Shown piece by piece: positions 30,210 to 44,656 of a stretch of DNA of 64,000 bases (the first letter of the stretch is position 1; every line of letters starts with the position of its first letter). This stretch comes from Eurosta solidaginis. Its lineage: Eukaryota; Arthropoda; Insecta; Diptera; Tephritidae. A program made the position numbers and the translations under genes. Under the pieces are notes generated by a model. It was given only the letters and a program-made list of their open reading frames with translations. It was not told the origin of the DNA and did no database searches. Location: assembly GCF_040869045.1 (NCBI RefSeq), contig NC_090319.1:180205643-180269642 (forward strand). The letters are read 5' to 3'.

Positions 30210-31480
30210 TGGAATGTGTATCAAATGAAAGGCGTTAAAGAGTATTTTATGAGGGAGTGGGCCATAGTTCTATAGGTGGATGCCATTTAGGGATATAGCC
30301 ATAAAGGTGGATCAGGGTTGACTCTAGAATGCGTTTGTACGATATGGGTTTCAAATGAAAGGTGTTAATGAGTATTTTAAAAGGGAGTAATCCTTAGTTC
30401 CATAGGTGGACGCCATTTCGAGATATCGCCACAAAGGTGGACCAGGGGTGACCCTAGAATTTGTTTGTACAATATGGGTATCAAAAAAAAGGTGTTAATG
30501 AGTATTTTAAAAGGGAGTAATCCTTAGTTCCATAGGTGGACGCCGTTTCGAGATATCGCCATAAGGTGGACCAGGGGTGACCCTAGAATTTGTTTGTACA
30601 ATATGGGCATCAAACGAAAGGTGTTAATGAGTATTTTAAAAGGGAGTGGGCTTTAGTTCTATAGGTGGACGCCGTTTCGAAATATCGCCCTAAAGGTGGA
30701 CCAGGGGTGACTCTAGAATATGTTTGTACGATATGGGTATCAAATTAAAGGTATTAATAAGGGTTTTAAAAGGGAGTGGTGGTTGTTGTATAGGTGGTCG
30801 CCTTTTCGAGATATCGCCATAAAGGTGGACCAGGGGTGACTATAGAACGCGTTTGCACGATATGGGTATCAAATGAAAGGTGCTAATGAGTATTTTAAAA
30901 GGGAGTAATCCTTAGTTCCATAGGTGGACGCGGTTTCGATATATTGCCATAAAGGTGGACCAGGGGTAACCCTAGAATTTGTTTGTACAATATGGGTATC
31001 AAAAGAAAGGTGTTTATGAGTATTTTAAAAGGGAGTAATCCTTAGTTCCATATGTGGACGCCGTTTCGAGATATCGCCATAAAGGTGGAGCAGGGGTGAC
31101 CCTAGAATTTGTTTGTACAATATGGGTATCAAAAGAAAGGTGTTAATGAGTATTTTAAAAGGGAGTGGGCCTTCGTTCTATAGGTGTTCGCCTTTTCGAG
31201 ATATCGCCATAAAGGTGGACCAGGGGTGACTTTAGAATATGTTTTTACGATATGGGTATCAAATGAAAGGTGTTAATGAGTATTTTAAAAGGGCGTGGGG
31301 CTTAGTTCTATAGGTGGACGCCTTTTCGAGATATCGCCATAAAGGTGGACCAGGGGTGACTCTAGAATGAGTTTGTACGATATGGGTATCAAATTAAAGG
31401 TATTAATGAGAGTTTTAAAAGGGAGTGGTGTGAAGGCGTTTTCCAGATATCGACCAAAATGTGGACCAGGGTGACCCAGA
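30210..31480 (+). repeat. 130-bp central tandem repeats of family B
   Basis: About nine to ten copies. ATATGGGT-type words start at 30342, 30472, 30601, 30731, 30860, 30990, 31120, 31250 and 31380, a period of 129-130 bp. Each copy holds GGTGTTAATGAGTATTTTAA, a CATAGGTGGACGCC-type word, GAGATATCGCC and GGTGGACCAGGGGTGAC. Copies differ at several bases, so they are older or less homogenised than the family-A array. Confidence 0.9.
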
Positions 31481-32627
31481 ACATCATCTGTTGGATACAG
31501 CTAATTTATTTATATATGTAATACCTGCCAAGATTTTAAGGGTTTTTTATTTCGCCCTGTAGAACTTTTTCATTTTCTTCTACTTAATATGGTAGGTGTC
31601 ACAACCATTTTATAAAGTTTTTTCTAAAGTTATATTTCGCGTCAATAAAACAATCCAATTACCTTACCATGTTTCATGCTTTTTTTCGTATTTGGTATAG
31701 AATTATAGCATTTTTTCATTTTTCGTAATTTTCGATATCGAAAAAGTGGGTGTGGTCATAGTCGGATTTCGTTCATTTTTCATACCAAGATAAAGTGAGT
31801 TCAAGTAAGCACGTGAACTAAGTTCATTAAAGATATGTCGATTTTTGCCCAAGTTATCGTGTTAACGGCCATGCGGAAGGACAGACGGACGCCTGTGTAT
31901 AAAAACTGGGCGTGGCATCAACCGATTTCGCCCTTTTTCACAGAAAACAGTTAATGTCATAAAATCTATGCCCCTACCAAATTTCAAAAGGTTGGTTAAT
32001 TTTTGTTCGACTTATGGCGTTAAAAGTATCCTAGACAAATTAAATGAAAAAGGGCGGAGCCACGCCCATTTTGAAATTTTCTTTTATTTTTGTATTTTGT
32101 TGCACCATATCATTACTGGAGTTGAATGTTGACATAATTTACTTATATACTGTAAAGATATTAAATTTTTTGTTAAAATTTTACTTAAAAAAAATTTTTT
32201 TTTAAAAGTGGGCGTGGTCCTTCTCCGATTTTGCTAATTTTTATTAGGCGTACATATAGTAATAGAAGTAACGTTCCTGCCAAATTTCATCAAGATATCT
32301 TCAACGACTGCCAAATTACAGCTTGCAAAACTTTTAAATTACCTTCTTTTAAAAGTGGGCGGTGCCACGCCCATTGTCCAAAATTTTACTAATTTTCTAT
32401 TCTGCGTCATAAGTTCAGCTCATCTACCAAGTTTCGTCGCTTTAGCTGTCTTTTGTAATGAATTATCGCACTTTTTCGGTTTTTCGAAATTTTCGATATC
32501 GAAAAAGTGGGCGTGGTTATAGTCCGATATCGTTCATTTTAAATAGCGATCTGAGATGTGTACTCAGCAACCTGCATACCAAATTTCATCAAGATACCTC
32601 AAAATTTACTCAAGTTATCGTGTTAAC

Positions 32628-32657
32628 GGACGGACGGACGGACGGACGGACGGACAT
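32628..32657 (+). repeat. (GGAC)n microsatellite of family B
   Basis: About seven GGAC units just before ATGGCTCAATC. It is equivalent in position to the (GACGGACA)n run of family A tails. Confidence 0.85.
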
Positions 32658-32796
32658 GGCTCAATCAAATTTTTTTTCGATCCTGATTATTTTGATATAT
32701 AGAAGTCTATATCTATCTCGATTCCTTTATATATGTACAACCAACCGTTATCCAATCAAACTTAATATACTCTGTGAGCTCTGCTCAACTGAGTAT

Positions 32797-35700
32797 AAAA
32801 ATAGGTAGGTAATCTGTGTGAGGATGCAAAGCTTCACGTTTTTTGTGGTCTGCATGTAAAAACTATGACTACGAATCATGTATTTCAAAAATATATGACG
32901 TAAACGTAACTATTTGATGAAATTTGATGAATTTTGAAGCTTCTAGCCGTAAAAAAGCGGCAAAAATGACAGTTTATATGAAGTATATAATATATATACC
33001 ACCGATCTCTATGATTTTTTCAGACAACAATATATGCTATATACGTACGCATATGGTGAAATTTGAAGCGTCTAGCTGTTAAAAAGTGGCAGAAATTGCG
33101 CAAAGTTTCTTAACTGAACAATCGGTTGTATGAGATATACACTATATATACCATCGATCTCAATGATTTTTTCAGACAACAATATATGCTATACACGTAA
33201 GCATTTGGTGAAAGTTGAAGCTTCTAGCTGTTAAAATGGGGAAGAAATTGCGCAAAGTTTCTTATCTGAACAATCGGTTGTATGGGATATATACTATATA
33301 TACCACCGGTATCTATGATTTTCTCAGACAACAATATATGCTATACACGTAAGCATTTAGTGAAATTTGAACATATCTAAACGATTTTTAAGATAAATAT
33401 AAAATAAAAAATAGGTAGGTAATCTGTGTGAGGATGCAAAGCTTCACGTTTTTTGTGGTCTGCATGTAAAAACTATGACTACGAATCACGTATTTCAAAA
33501 ACATATGACGTAAACGTAACTATTTGATGAAATTTGATGAATTTTGAAGCTTCTAGCCGTAAAAAAGGGGCAAAAATGAGAGTTTATATGAAGTATTAAT
33601 ATATATACCACCGATCTCTATGATTTTTTCAGACAACAATATATGCTATATACGTAAGCATTTGGTGAAATTTGAAGCTTCTAGCTGTTAAAACGGGGCA
33701 GAAATTCCGCAAAGTTTCTTATCTGAACAATCGGTTGTATGAGATATATACTATATATACAACCGATCTCTATGATTTTTTCAGACAACAATATATGCTA
33801 TATACTTAAGCATTTGCTGAAATTTGAAGCTTCTAGCTGTTAAAATGGGGTAGAAATTGCGAAAAGTTTCTTATCTGAACAATCGGTTGTATGAGATATA
33901 TACTATATATACAACCGATCTCTATGATTTTTTCAGACAACAATATATGCAATATACGTAAGCAATCGGTGAAATTTGAAGCTTATAGCTGTTAAAATGG
34001 GGTAGCAATTGCGAAAAGTTTCTTATCTGAACAATCGGTTGTATGAGATATATACTATATATACAACCGATCTCTATGATTTTTTCAGACAACAATATAT
34101 GCTATATATGTAAGCAATCGGTGAAATTTGAAGCTTATAGCTGTTAAAATGAGGTAGAAATTGCGAAAAGTTTCTTATCTGAACAATCGGTTGTATGAGA
34201 TATATACTATATATACAACCGATCTCTATGATTTTTTCAGACAACAATATATGCTATATACGTAAGTATTCGGTGAAAATTGAAACTTCTAGCTGTTAAA
34301 ATGGGGCAAAAATTTGCGAAAATATATATATATATATATATACTATATATATATACTATATATACCACCATATATATACTATATATACCACCGATCTTTA
34401 TCATTTTTTCAGACAACAATGTATGCTATATACCTAAGCATTCGTTGAAATTTGAAGCCTCTAGCTCTTAAAATGGGGCAGTAATTACGAACAGTTCCTT
34501 ATCTGAACAATCGGTTGTGGTGGATATATACTATATATACGACCGATCTCATCAATTTTTTCAGGCAACAATATGTGCAATATACGAAAGTATATGGTGA
34601 AGTTTGAAGCTTCAATCTGTTAAATTGGGTAAGATATTACAAAAATCCTCTTTTTTTGAAAAATCGGTTGTATGGAGGATATATGCTATAGTGGTCCGAT
34701 CCGGTCGGTTCCGACAAATGTCTAATCGGACACCCAAATACACCCGCTCACCAAATTTTATCAAGATATCTCAAAAATTGAGGGACTAGTTTGCATACAA
34801 ACAGACAGACGGACAGACGGACAGACGGACATGGCTAAATCAACTCAGCTCTTCAACCTGATTATTTCGGTATACTTAATGGTGGGTCTATCTATTTTCC
34901 TTTAAGGACTTACAATTTTCGGTTTCGTGACGAAATTAATATACCATTTCATTTTCATGAAAGGTGTAAAAATAGGTAGGTAATCTGTGTGAGGATGCAA
35001 AGCTTCACGTTTTTTGTGGTCTGCATGTAAAAACTATGACTACGAATCACGTATTTCAAAAATATATGACGTAAACGTAACTATTTGATGAAATTTGATG
35101 AATTTTGAAGCTTCTAGCCGTAAAAAAGGGGCAAAAATGAGAGTTTATATGAAGTATATAATATATATACCACCGATCTCTATGATTTTTTCAGACAACA
35201 ATATATGCTATATACGTAAGCATTTTGTGAAATTTGAAGCTTCTAGCTGTTAAAACGGGGCAGAAATTGCGCAAAGTTTCTTATCTGAACAATCGGTTGT
35301 ATGAGATATATACTATATATACAACCGATCTCTATGATTTTTTCAGACAACAATATATGCTATATACTTAAGCATTTGCTGAAATTTGAAGCTTCTAGCT
35401 GTTAAAATGGGGTAGAAATTGCGAAAAGTTTCTTATCTGAACAATCGGTTGTATGAGATATATACTATATATACAACCGATATCTATGATTTTTTCAGAC
35501 AACAATATATGCTATATACGTAAGCAATCGGTGAAATTTGAAGCTTATAGCTGTTAAAATGGGGTAGAAATTGCGAAAAGTTTCTTATCTGAACAATCGG
35601 TTGTATGAGATATATACTATATATACAACCGATCTCTATGATTTTTTCAGACAACAATATATGCTATATACGTAAGCAATCGGTGAAATTTGAAGCTTAT

Positions 35701-37077
35701 AGCTATTAAAATGGGGTAGAAATTGCGAAAAGTTTCTTATCTGAACAATCGGTTGTATGAGATATATACTATATATACCACCGATCTCTATGATTTTTTC
35801 AGACAACAATATATGCTATATACGTAAGTATTCGGTGAAAATTGAAACTTCTAGCTGTTAAAATGGGGCTAAAATTTCCGAAAATATATATATATATATA
35901 CTATATATATATACTATATATACCACCATATATATACTATATATACCACCGATCTTTATCATTTTTTCAGACAACAATGTATGCTATATACCTAAGCATT
36001 CGTTGAAATTTGAAGCCTCTAGCTCTTAAAATGGGGCAGTAATTACGAAAAGTTCCTTATCTGAACAATCGGTTGTGGGGGATATATACTATATATACGA
36101 CCGATCTCATCAATTTTTTCAGGCAACAATATGTGCAATATACGAAAGTATATGGTGAAGTTTGAAGCTTCAATCTGTTAAATTGGGTAAGATATTACAA
36201 AAATCCTCTTTTTCTGAAAAATCGGTTGTACGGAGGATATATGCTATAGTGGTCCGATCCGGTCGGTTCCGACAAATGTCTAATCGGACACCCAAATACA
36301 CCCGCTCACCAAATTTTATCAAGATATCTCAAAAATTGAGGGACTAGTTTGCATACAAACAGACAGACTGACAGACGGACAGACGGGCATGGCTAAATCA
36401 ACTCAGCTCTTCAACCTGATTATTTCGGTATACTTAATGGTGGGTCTATCTATTTTCCTTTAAGGACTTACAATTTTCGGTTTCGTGACGAAATTAATAT
36501 ACCATTTCATTTTCATGAAAGGTATAAAAATAGGTAGGTAATCTGTGTGAGGATGCAAAGCTTCACGTTTTTTGTGGTCTGCATGTAACTATTTAATGAA
36601 ATTTGATGAATTTTGAAGCTTCTAGCCGTAAAAAAGGGGCAAAACTGACAGTTTATATGAAGTATATAATATATATACCACCGATCTCTATGATTTTTTC
36701 AGACAACAATATATGCTATATACGTAAGCATATGGTGAAATTTGAAGCGTCTAGCTGTTAAAAAGTTGCGCAAAGTTTCTTAACTGAACAATCGGTTGTA
36801 TGAGATATATACTATATATACCATCGATCTCAATGATTTTTTCAGACAACAATATATGCTATACACGTAAGCATTTGGTGAAAGTTGAAGCTTCTAGCTG
36901 TTAAAATGGGGAAGAAATTGCGCAAAGTTTCTTATCTGAACAATCGGTTGTATGGGATATATACTATATATACCACCGGTATCTATGATTTTCTCAGACA
37001 ACAATATATGCTATACACGTAAGCATTTAGTGAAATTTGAACATATCTAAACGATTTTTAAGATAAATATAAAATAA
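32797..37077 (+). repeat. family A partial blocks I, II, II and truncated I
   Basis: I 32802-33411 (610 bp), II 33412-34972 (1,561 bp), II 34973-36530 (1,558 bp), then a shortened block I 36531-37077 that lacks about 50 bp of its leader (near 36585) and carries the shared 10-bp deletion. Tails end at about 34972 (GGTGTAAAA variant) and 36530. No head is present, so these are tail-bearing units amplified without heads. Confidence 0.78.
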
Positions 37078-39839
37078 ACAAGTAAGAATGGGACTGTCTT
37101 CGGCTGTGCCGAAGACTTCATACCTTTCATGAATGGGGCTGAACAATAATCTTATCCCGTTCGTAATCTCCGAAAAATCGGATGTATAAGATAAGAAATA
37201 TATAGTGAACAGATCTGCATACCTTAACGATTTTTAAGATAAATATAAAATAAAAAACAGGTAGGTACTTTGTGTGAGGATGCAAAGTTTCTGGTTTTTT
37301 GTGGTCTGCGTGTAAAAACTATGACTGCGAATCACGTATTTCAACAATATATGACGTAAGCGTAACTATTTGATGAAATTTGATGAATTTTGAAGCTTCT
37401 AGCCGTAAAAAGGGGGCAAAAATTGAGTTTATATGGGGTATATAATATATATACCACCGATCTCTATGATTTTTTCAGACAACAATATATGCTATACACG
37501 TAAGAATTTGGTGAAATTTGAAGCTTCTAGCTGTTAAAATGGGGAAGAAATTGCGCAAAGTTTCTTATCTGAACAATCGGTTGTATGGGATATATACTAT
37601 ATATACCACCGGTATCTATGATTTTTTCAGACAACAATATATGCTATACACGTAAGCATTTAGTGAAATTTGAACATATCTAAACAATTTTTAAGATAAA
37701 TATAAAATAAAAAATAGGTAGGTAATCTGTGTGAGGATGCAAAGCTTCACGTTTTTTGTGGTCTGCATGTAAAAACTATGACTACGAATCATGTATTTCA
37801 AAAATATATGACGTAAACGTAACTATTTGATGAAATTTGATGAATTTTGAAGCTTCTAGCCGTAAAAAAGGGGCAAAAATGACAGTTTATATGAAGTATA
37901 TAATATATATACCACCGATCTCTATGATTTTTTCAGACAACAATATATGCTATATACGTAAGCATATGGTGAAATTTGAAGCGTCTAGCTGTTAAAAAGG
38001 GGCAGAAATTGCGCAAAGTTTCTTAACTGAACAATCTGTTGTATGAGATATATACTATATATACCATCGATCTCAATGATTTTTTCAGACAACAATATAT
38101 GCTATACACGTAAGCATTTGGTGAAAGTTGAAGCTTCTAGCTGTTAAAATGGGGAAGAAATTGCGCAAAGTTTCTTATCTGAACAATCGGTTGTATGGGA
38201 TATATACTATATATACCACCGGTATCTATGATTTTCTCAGACAACAATATATGCTATACACGTAAGCATTTAGTGAAATTTGAACATATCTAAACGATTT
38301 TTAAGATAAATATAAAATAAAAAATAGGTAGGTAATCTGTGTGAGGATGCAAAGCTTCACGTTTTTTGTGGTCTGCATGTAAAAACTATGACTACGAATC
38401 ACGTATTTCAAAAATATATGACGTAAACGTAACTATTTGATGAAATTTGATGAATTTTGAAGCTTCTAGCCGTAAAAAAGGGGCAAAAATGAGAGTTTAT
38501 ATGAAGTATATAATATATATACCACCGATCTCTATGATTTTTTCAGACAACAATATATGCTATATACGTAAGCATTTTGTGAAATTTGAAGCTTCTAGCT
38601 GTTAAAACGGGGCAGAAATTGCGCAAAGTTTCTTATCTGAACAATCGGTTGTATGAGATATATACTATATATACACCCGATCTCTATGATTTTTTCAGAC
38701 AACAATATATGCTATATACTTAAGCATTTGTTGAAATTTGAAGCTTCTAGCTGGTAAAATGGGGTAGAAATTGCGAAAAGTTTCTTATCTGAACAATCGG
38801 TTGTATGAGATATATACTATATATACAAACCGATCTCTATGATTTTTTCAGACAACAATATATGCTATATACGTAAGCAATCGGTGAAATTTGAAGCTTA
38901 TAGCTGTTAAAATGGGGTAGAAATTGCGAAAAGTTTCTTATCTGAACAATCGGTTGTATGAGATATATACTATATATACAACCGATCTCTATGATTTTTT
39001 CAGACAACAATATATGCTATATACGTAAGCAATCGGTGAAATTTGAAGCTTATAGCTGTTAAAATGGGGTAGAAATTGCGAAAAGTTTCTTATCTGAACA
39101 ATCGGTTGTATGAGATAACAATATATGTTATATACGTAAGTATTCGGTGAAATTTGAAGCTTCTAGCTGTTAAAATGGGGCTAAAAATTTGCGAAAATAT
39201 ATATATATACTATATATATATACTATATATACCACCATATATATACTATATATACCACCGATCTTTATCATTTTTTCAGACAACAATGTATGCTATATAC
39301 CTAAGCATTCGTTGAAATTTGAAGCCTCTAGCTCTTAAAATGGGGCAGTAATTACGAAAAGTTCCTTATCTGAACAATCGGTTGTGGGGGATATATACTA
39401 TATATACGACCGATCTCATCAATTTTTTCAGGCAACAATATGTGCAATATACGAAAGTATATGGTGAAGTTTGAAGCTTCAATCTGTTAAATTGGGTAAG
39501 ATATTACAAAAATCCTCTTTTTCTGAAAAATCGGTTGTATGGAGGATATATGCTATAGTGGTCCGATCCGGTCGGTTCCGACAAATGTCTAATCGGACAC
39601 CCAAATACACCGGCTCACCAAATTTTATCAAGATATCTCAAAAATTGAGGGACTAGTTTGCATACAAACAGACAGACGGACAGACGGACAGACGGACATG
39701 GCTAAATCAACTCAGCTCTTCAACCTGATTATTTCGGTATACTTAATGGTGGGTCTATCTATTTTCCTTTAAGGACTTACAATTTTCGGTTTCGTGACGA
39801 AATTAATATACCATTTCATTTTCATGAAAGGTATAAAAA
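37078..39839 (+). mobile_element. family A, full head-to-tail copy 3 (H + I + II)
   Basis: H 37078-37714 (637 bp), I 37715-38324 (610 bp), II 38325-39839 (1,515 bp). The tail block has an internal deletion near 39117, where a monomer hairpin is cut (GAGATAACAATATATG). The head reads AATGGGACTG where others have AACGGGACTG. Confidence 0.82.
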
Positions 39840-42003
39840 TAGGTAGGTAATCTGTGTGAGGATGCAAAGCTTCACGTTTTTTGTGGTCTGCATGTAAAAA
39901 CTATGACTACGAATCACGTATTTCAAAAATATATGACGTAAACGTAACTATTTGATGAAATTTGATGAATTTTGAAGCTTCTAGCCGTAAAAAAGGGGCA
40001 AAAATGAGAGTTTATATGAAGTATATAATATATATACCACCGATCTCTATGATTTTTTCAGACAACAATATATGCTATATACGTAAGCATTTTGTGAAAT
40101 TTGAAGCTTCTAGCTGTTAAAACGGGGCAGAAATTGCGCAAAGTTTCTTATCTGAACAATCGGTTGTATGAGATACATACTATATATACAACCGATCTCT
40201 ATGATTTTTTCAGACAACAATATATGCTATATACTTAAGCATTTGCTGAAATTTGAAGCTTCTAGCTGTTTAAAATGGGGTAGAAATTGCGAAAAGTTTC
40301 TTATCTGAACAATCGGTTGTATGAGATATATACTATATATACAACCGATCTCTATGATTTTTTCAGACAACAATATATGCTATATACGTAAGCAATCGGT
40401 GAAATTTTAAGCTTATAGCTGTTAAAATGGGGTAGAAATTGCGAAAAGTTTCTTATCTGAACAATCGGTTGTATGAGATATATACTATATATACAACCGA
40501 TCTCTATGATTTTCAGACAACAATATATGCTATATACGTAAGCAATCGGTGAAATTTGAAGCTTATAGCTGTTAAAATGGGGTAGAAATTGCGAAAAGTT
40601 TCTTATCTGAACAATCGGTTGTATGAGATATATACTATATATACAACCGATCTCTATGATTTTTTCAGACAACAATATATGCTATATACGTAAGTATTCG
40701 GTGAAATTTGAAGCTTCTAGCTGTTAAAATGGGGCTAAAATTTGCGAAAATATATATATATATATACTATATATATATACTATATATACCACCATATATA
40801 TACTATATATACCACCGATCTTTATCATTTTTTCAGACAACAATGTATGCTATATACCTAAGCATTCGTTGAAATTTGAAGCCTCTAGCTCTTAAAATGG
40901 GGCAGTAATTACGAAAAGTTCCTTATCTGAACAATCGGTTGTGGGGGATATATACTATATATACGACCGATCTCATCAATTTTTTCAGGCAACAATATGT
41001 GCAATATACGAAAGTATATGGTGAAGTTTGAAGCTTCAATCTGTTAAATTGGGTAAGATATTACAAAAATCCTCTTTTTCTGAAAAATCGGTTGTATGGA
41101 GGATATATGCTATAGTGGTCCGATCCGGTCGGTTCCGACAAATGTCTAATCGGACACCCAAATACACCCGCTCACCAAATTTTATCAAGATATCTCAAAA
41201 ATTGAGGGACTAGTTTGCATACAAACAGACAGACGGACAGACGGAAAGACGGACATGGCTAAATCAACTCAGCTCTTCAACCTGATTATTTCGGTATACT
41301 TAATGGTGGGTCTATCTATTTTCCTTTAAGGACTTACAATTTTCGGTTTCGTGACGAAATTAATATACCATTTCATTTTCATGAAAGGTATAAAAATAGG
41401 TATGTAATCTGTGTGAGGATGCAAAGCTTCACGTTTTTTGTGGTCTGCATGTAAAAACTATGACTACGAATCATGTATTTCAAAAATATATGACGTAAAC
41501 GTAACTATTTGATGAAATTTGATGAATTTTGAAGCTTCTAGCCGTAAAAAAGGGGCAAAAATGACAGTTTATATGAAGTATATAATATATATACCACCGA
41601 TCTCTATGATTTTTTTCAGACAACAATATATGCTATATACGTAAGCATATGGTGAAATTTGAAGCGTCTAGCTGTTAAAAAGGGGCAGAAATTGTGCAAA
41701 GTTTCTTAACTGAACAATCGGTTGTATGAGATATATACTATATATACCATCGATCTCAATGATTTTTTCAGACAACAATATATGCTATACACGTAAGCAT
41801 TTGGTGAAAGTTGAAGGTTCTAGCTGTTAAAATGGGGAAGAAATTGCGCAAAGTTTCTTATCTGAACAATCGGTTGTATGGGATATATACTATATATACC
41901 ACCGGTATCTATGATTTTCTCAGACAACAATATATGCTATACACGTAAGCATTTAGTGAAATTTGAACATATCTAAACGATTTTTAAGATAAATATAAAA
42001 TAA
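39840..42003 (+). repeat. family A partial blocks II + I
   Basis: II 39840-41396 (1,557 bp) with tail end at 41396, then I 41397-42003 (607 bp), ending at the next head. A 3-base shortening of a T-run near 40514 gives a local open frame that has no meaning. Confidence 0.78.
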
Positions 42004-44656
42004 ACAAGTAAGAACGGGACTGTCTTCGGCTGTGCCGAAGACTTCATACCTTTCATGAATGGGGCTGAACAATAATCTTATCCCGTTCGTAATCTCCGAA
42101 TAATCGGATGTATAAGATAAGAAATATATAGTGAACAGATCTGCATACCTTAACGATTTTTAAGATAAATATAAAATAAAAAACAGGTAGGTACTTTGTG
42201 TGAGGATGCAAAGTTTCTGGTTTTTTGTGGTCTGCGTTTAAAAACTATGACTGCGAATCACGTATTTCAACAATATATGACGTAAACGTAACTATTTGAT
42301 GAAATTTGATGAATTTTGAAGCTTCTACCCGTAAAAAGGGGGCAAAGATTGAGTTTATATGGGGTATATAATATATATACCACCGATCTCTATGATTTTT
42401 TCAGACAACAATATATGCTATACACGTAAGCATTTGGTGAAATTTGAAGCTTCTAGCTGTTAAAATGGGGAAGAAATTGCGCAAAGTTTCTTATCTGAAC
42501 AATCGGTTGTATGGGATATATACTATATATACCACCGGTATCTATGATTTTCTCAGACAACAATATATGGTATACACGTAAGCATTTAGTGAAATTTTAA
42601 CATATCTAAACGATTTTTAAGATAAATATAAAATAAAAAATAGGTAGGTAATCTGTGTGAGGATGCAAAGCTTCACGTTTTTTGTGGTCTGCATGTAAAA
42701 ACTATGACTACGAATCACGTATTTCAAAAATATATGACGTAAACGTAACTATTTGATGAAATTTGATGAATTTTGGAGCTTCTAGCCGTAAAAAAGGGGC
42801 AAAAATGAGAGTTTATATGAAGTATATAATATATATACCACCGATCTCTATGATTTTTTCAGACAACAATATATGCTATACACGTAAGCATTTGGTGAAA
42901 TTTGAAGCTTCTAGCTGTTAAAATGGGGAAGAAATTGCGCAAAGTTTCTTATCTGAACAATCGGTTGTATGGGATATATACTATATATACCACCGGTATC
43001 TATGATTTTTTCAGACAACAATATATGCTATACACGTAAGCATTTAGTGAAATTTGAACATATCTAAACAATTTTTAAGATAAATATAAAATAAAAAATA
43101 GGTAGGTAATCTGTGTGAGGATGCAAAGCTTCACGTTTTTTGTGGTCTGCATGTAAAAACTATGACTACGAATCATGTATTTCAAAAATATATGACGTAA
43201 ACGTAACTATTTGATGAAATTTGATGAATTTTGAAGCTTCTAGCCGTAAAAAAGGGGCAAAAATGAGAGTTTATATGAAGTATATAATATATATACCACC
43301 GATCTCTATGATTTTTTCAGACAACAATATATGCTATATACGTAAGCATTTTGTGAAATTTGAAGCTTCTAGCTGTTAAAACGGGGCAGAAATTGCGCAA
43401 AGTTTCTTATCTGAACAATCGGTTGTATGAGATATATACTATATATACAACCGATCTCTATGATTTTTTCAGACAACAATATATGCTATATACTTAAGCA
43501 TTTGCTGAAATTTGAAGCTTCTAGCTGTTAAAATGGGGTAGAAATTGCGAAAAGTTTCTTATCTGAACAATCGGTTGTATGAGATATATACTATATATAC
43601 AACCGATCTCTATGATTTTTTCAGACAACAATATATGCTATATACGTAAGCAATCGGTGAAATTTGAAGCTTATAGCTGTTAAAATGGGGTAGAAATTGC
43701 GAAAAGTTTCTTATCTGAACAATCGGTTGTATGAGATATATACTATATATACAACCGAACTCTATGATTTTTTCAGACAACAATATATGCTATATACGTA
43801 AGCAATCGGTGAAATTTGAAGCTTATAGTTGTTAAAATGGGGTAGAAATTGCGAAAAGTTTCTTATCTGAACAATCGGTTGTATGAGATAAATACTATAT
43901 ATACAACCGATCTCTATGATTTTTTCAGACAACAATATATGCTATATACGTAAGTATTCGGTGAAAATTGAAACTTCTAGCTGTTAAAATGGGGCTAAAA
44001 TTTGCGAATATATATATATATATATACTATATATATATACTATATATACCACCATATATATACTATATATACCACCGATCTTTATCATTTTTTCAGACAA
44101 CAATGTATGCTATATACCTAAGCATTCGTTGAAATTTGAAGCCTCTAGCTCTTAAAATGGGGCAGTAATTACGAAAAGTTCCTTATCTGAACAATCGGTT
44201 GTGGGGGATATATACTATATATACGACCGATCTCATCAATTTTTTCAGGCAACAATATGTGCAATATACGAAAGTATATGGTGAAGTTTGAAGCTTCAAT
44301 CTGTTAAATTGGGTAAGATATTACAAAAATCCTCTTTTTCTGAAAAATCGGTTGTATGGAGGATATATGCTATAGTGGTCCGATCCGGTCGGTTCCGACA
44401 AATGTCTAATCGGACACCCAAATACACCCGCTCACCAAATTTTATCAAGATATCTCAAAAATTGAGGGACTAGTTTGCATACAAACAGACAGACGGACAG
44501 ACGGACAGACGGACATGGCTAAATCAACTCAGCTCTTCAACCTTATTATTTCGGTATACTTAATGGTGGGTCTATCTATTTTCCTTTAAGGACTTACAAT
44601 TTTCGGTTTCGTGACGAAATTAATATACCATTTCATTTTCATGAAAGGTATAAAAA
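42004..44656 (+). mobile_element. family A, full head-to-tail copy 4 (H + short I + II)
   Basis: H 42004-42640 (637 bp), a 458-bp block 42641-43098 (block I minus exactly one 152-bp monomer), II 43099-44656 (1,558 bp). Confidence 0.82.

Larger units (their letters stand above)
30097..32796 (+). mobile_element. Helentron/DINE-like family B element, non-autonomous
   Basis: A 2.7-kb element starting ACAAGTAAGGAAGG, with a 6-bp hairpin GTTCGG/CCGAAC (30115-30132). Its 13-bp subterminal inverted repeat is ATACTCAGTTGAG near 30138 against CTCAACTGAGTAT at 32784-32796. A central tandem array (about 30210-31480) is followed by sequence with several GTGGGCGTGG words, a (GGAC)n run at about 32628-32655 and CATGGCTCAATC. 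Start, hairpin, inverted repeats, central repeats and tetranucleotide run occur in the same order as in family A, but the sequence is otherwise different. No protein is encoded. It sits exactly at a family-A block junction. Confidence 0.78.

Noticed and set aside
32458..32808. 116-codon open frame at the end of family B
   Set aside because: Runs through the (GGAC)n microsatellite, giving a TDGRTDGRTD run, into the element's terminus. An artefact of repeat translation.
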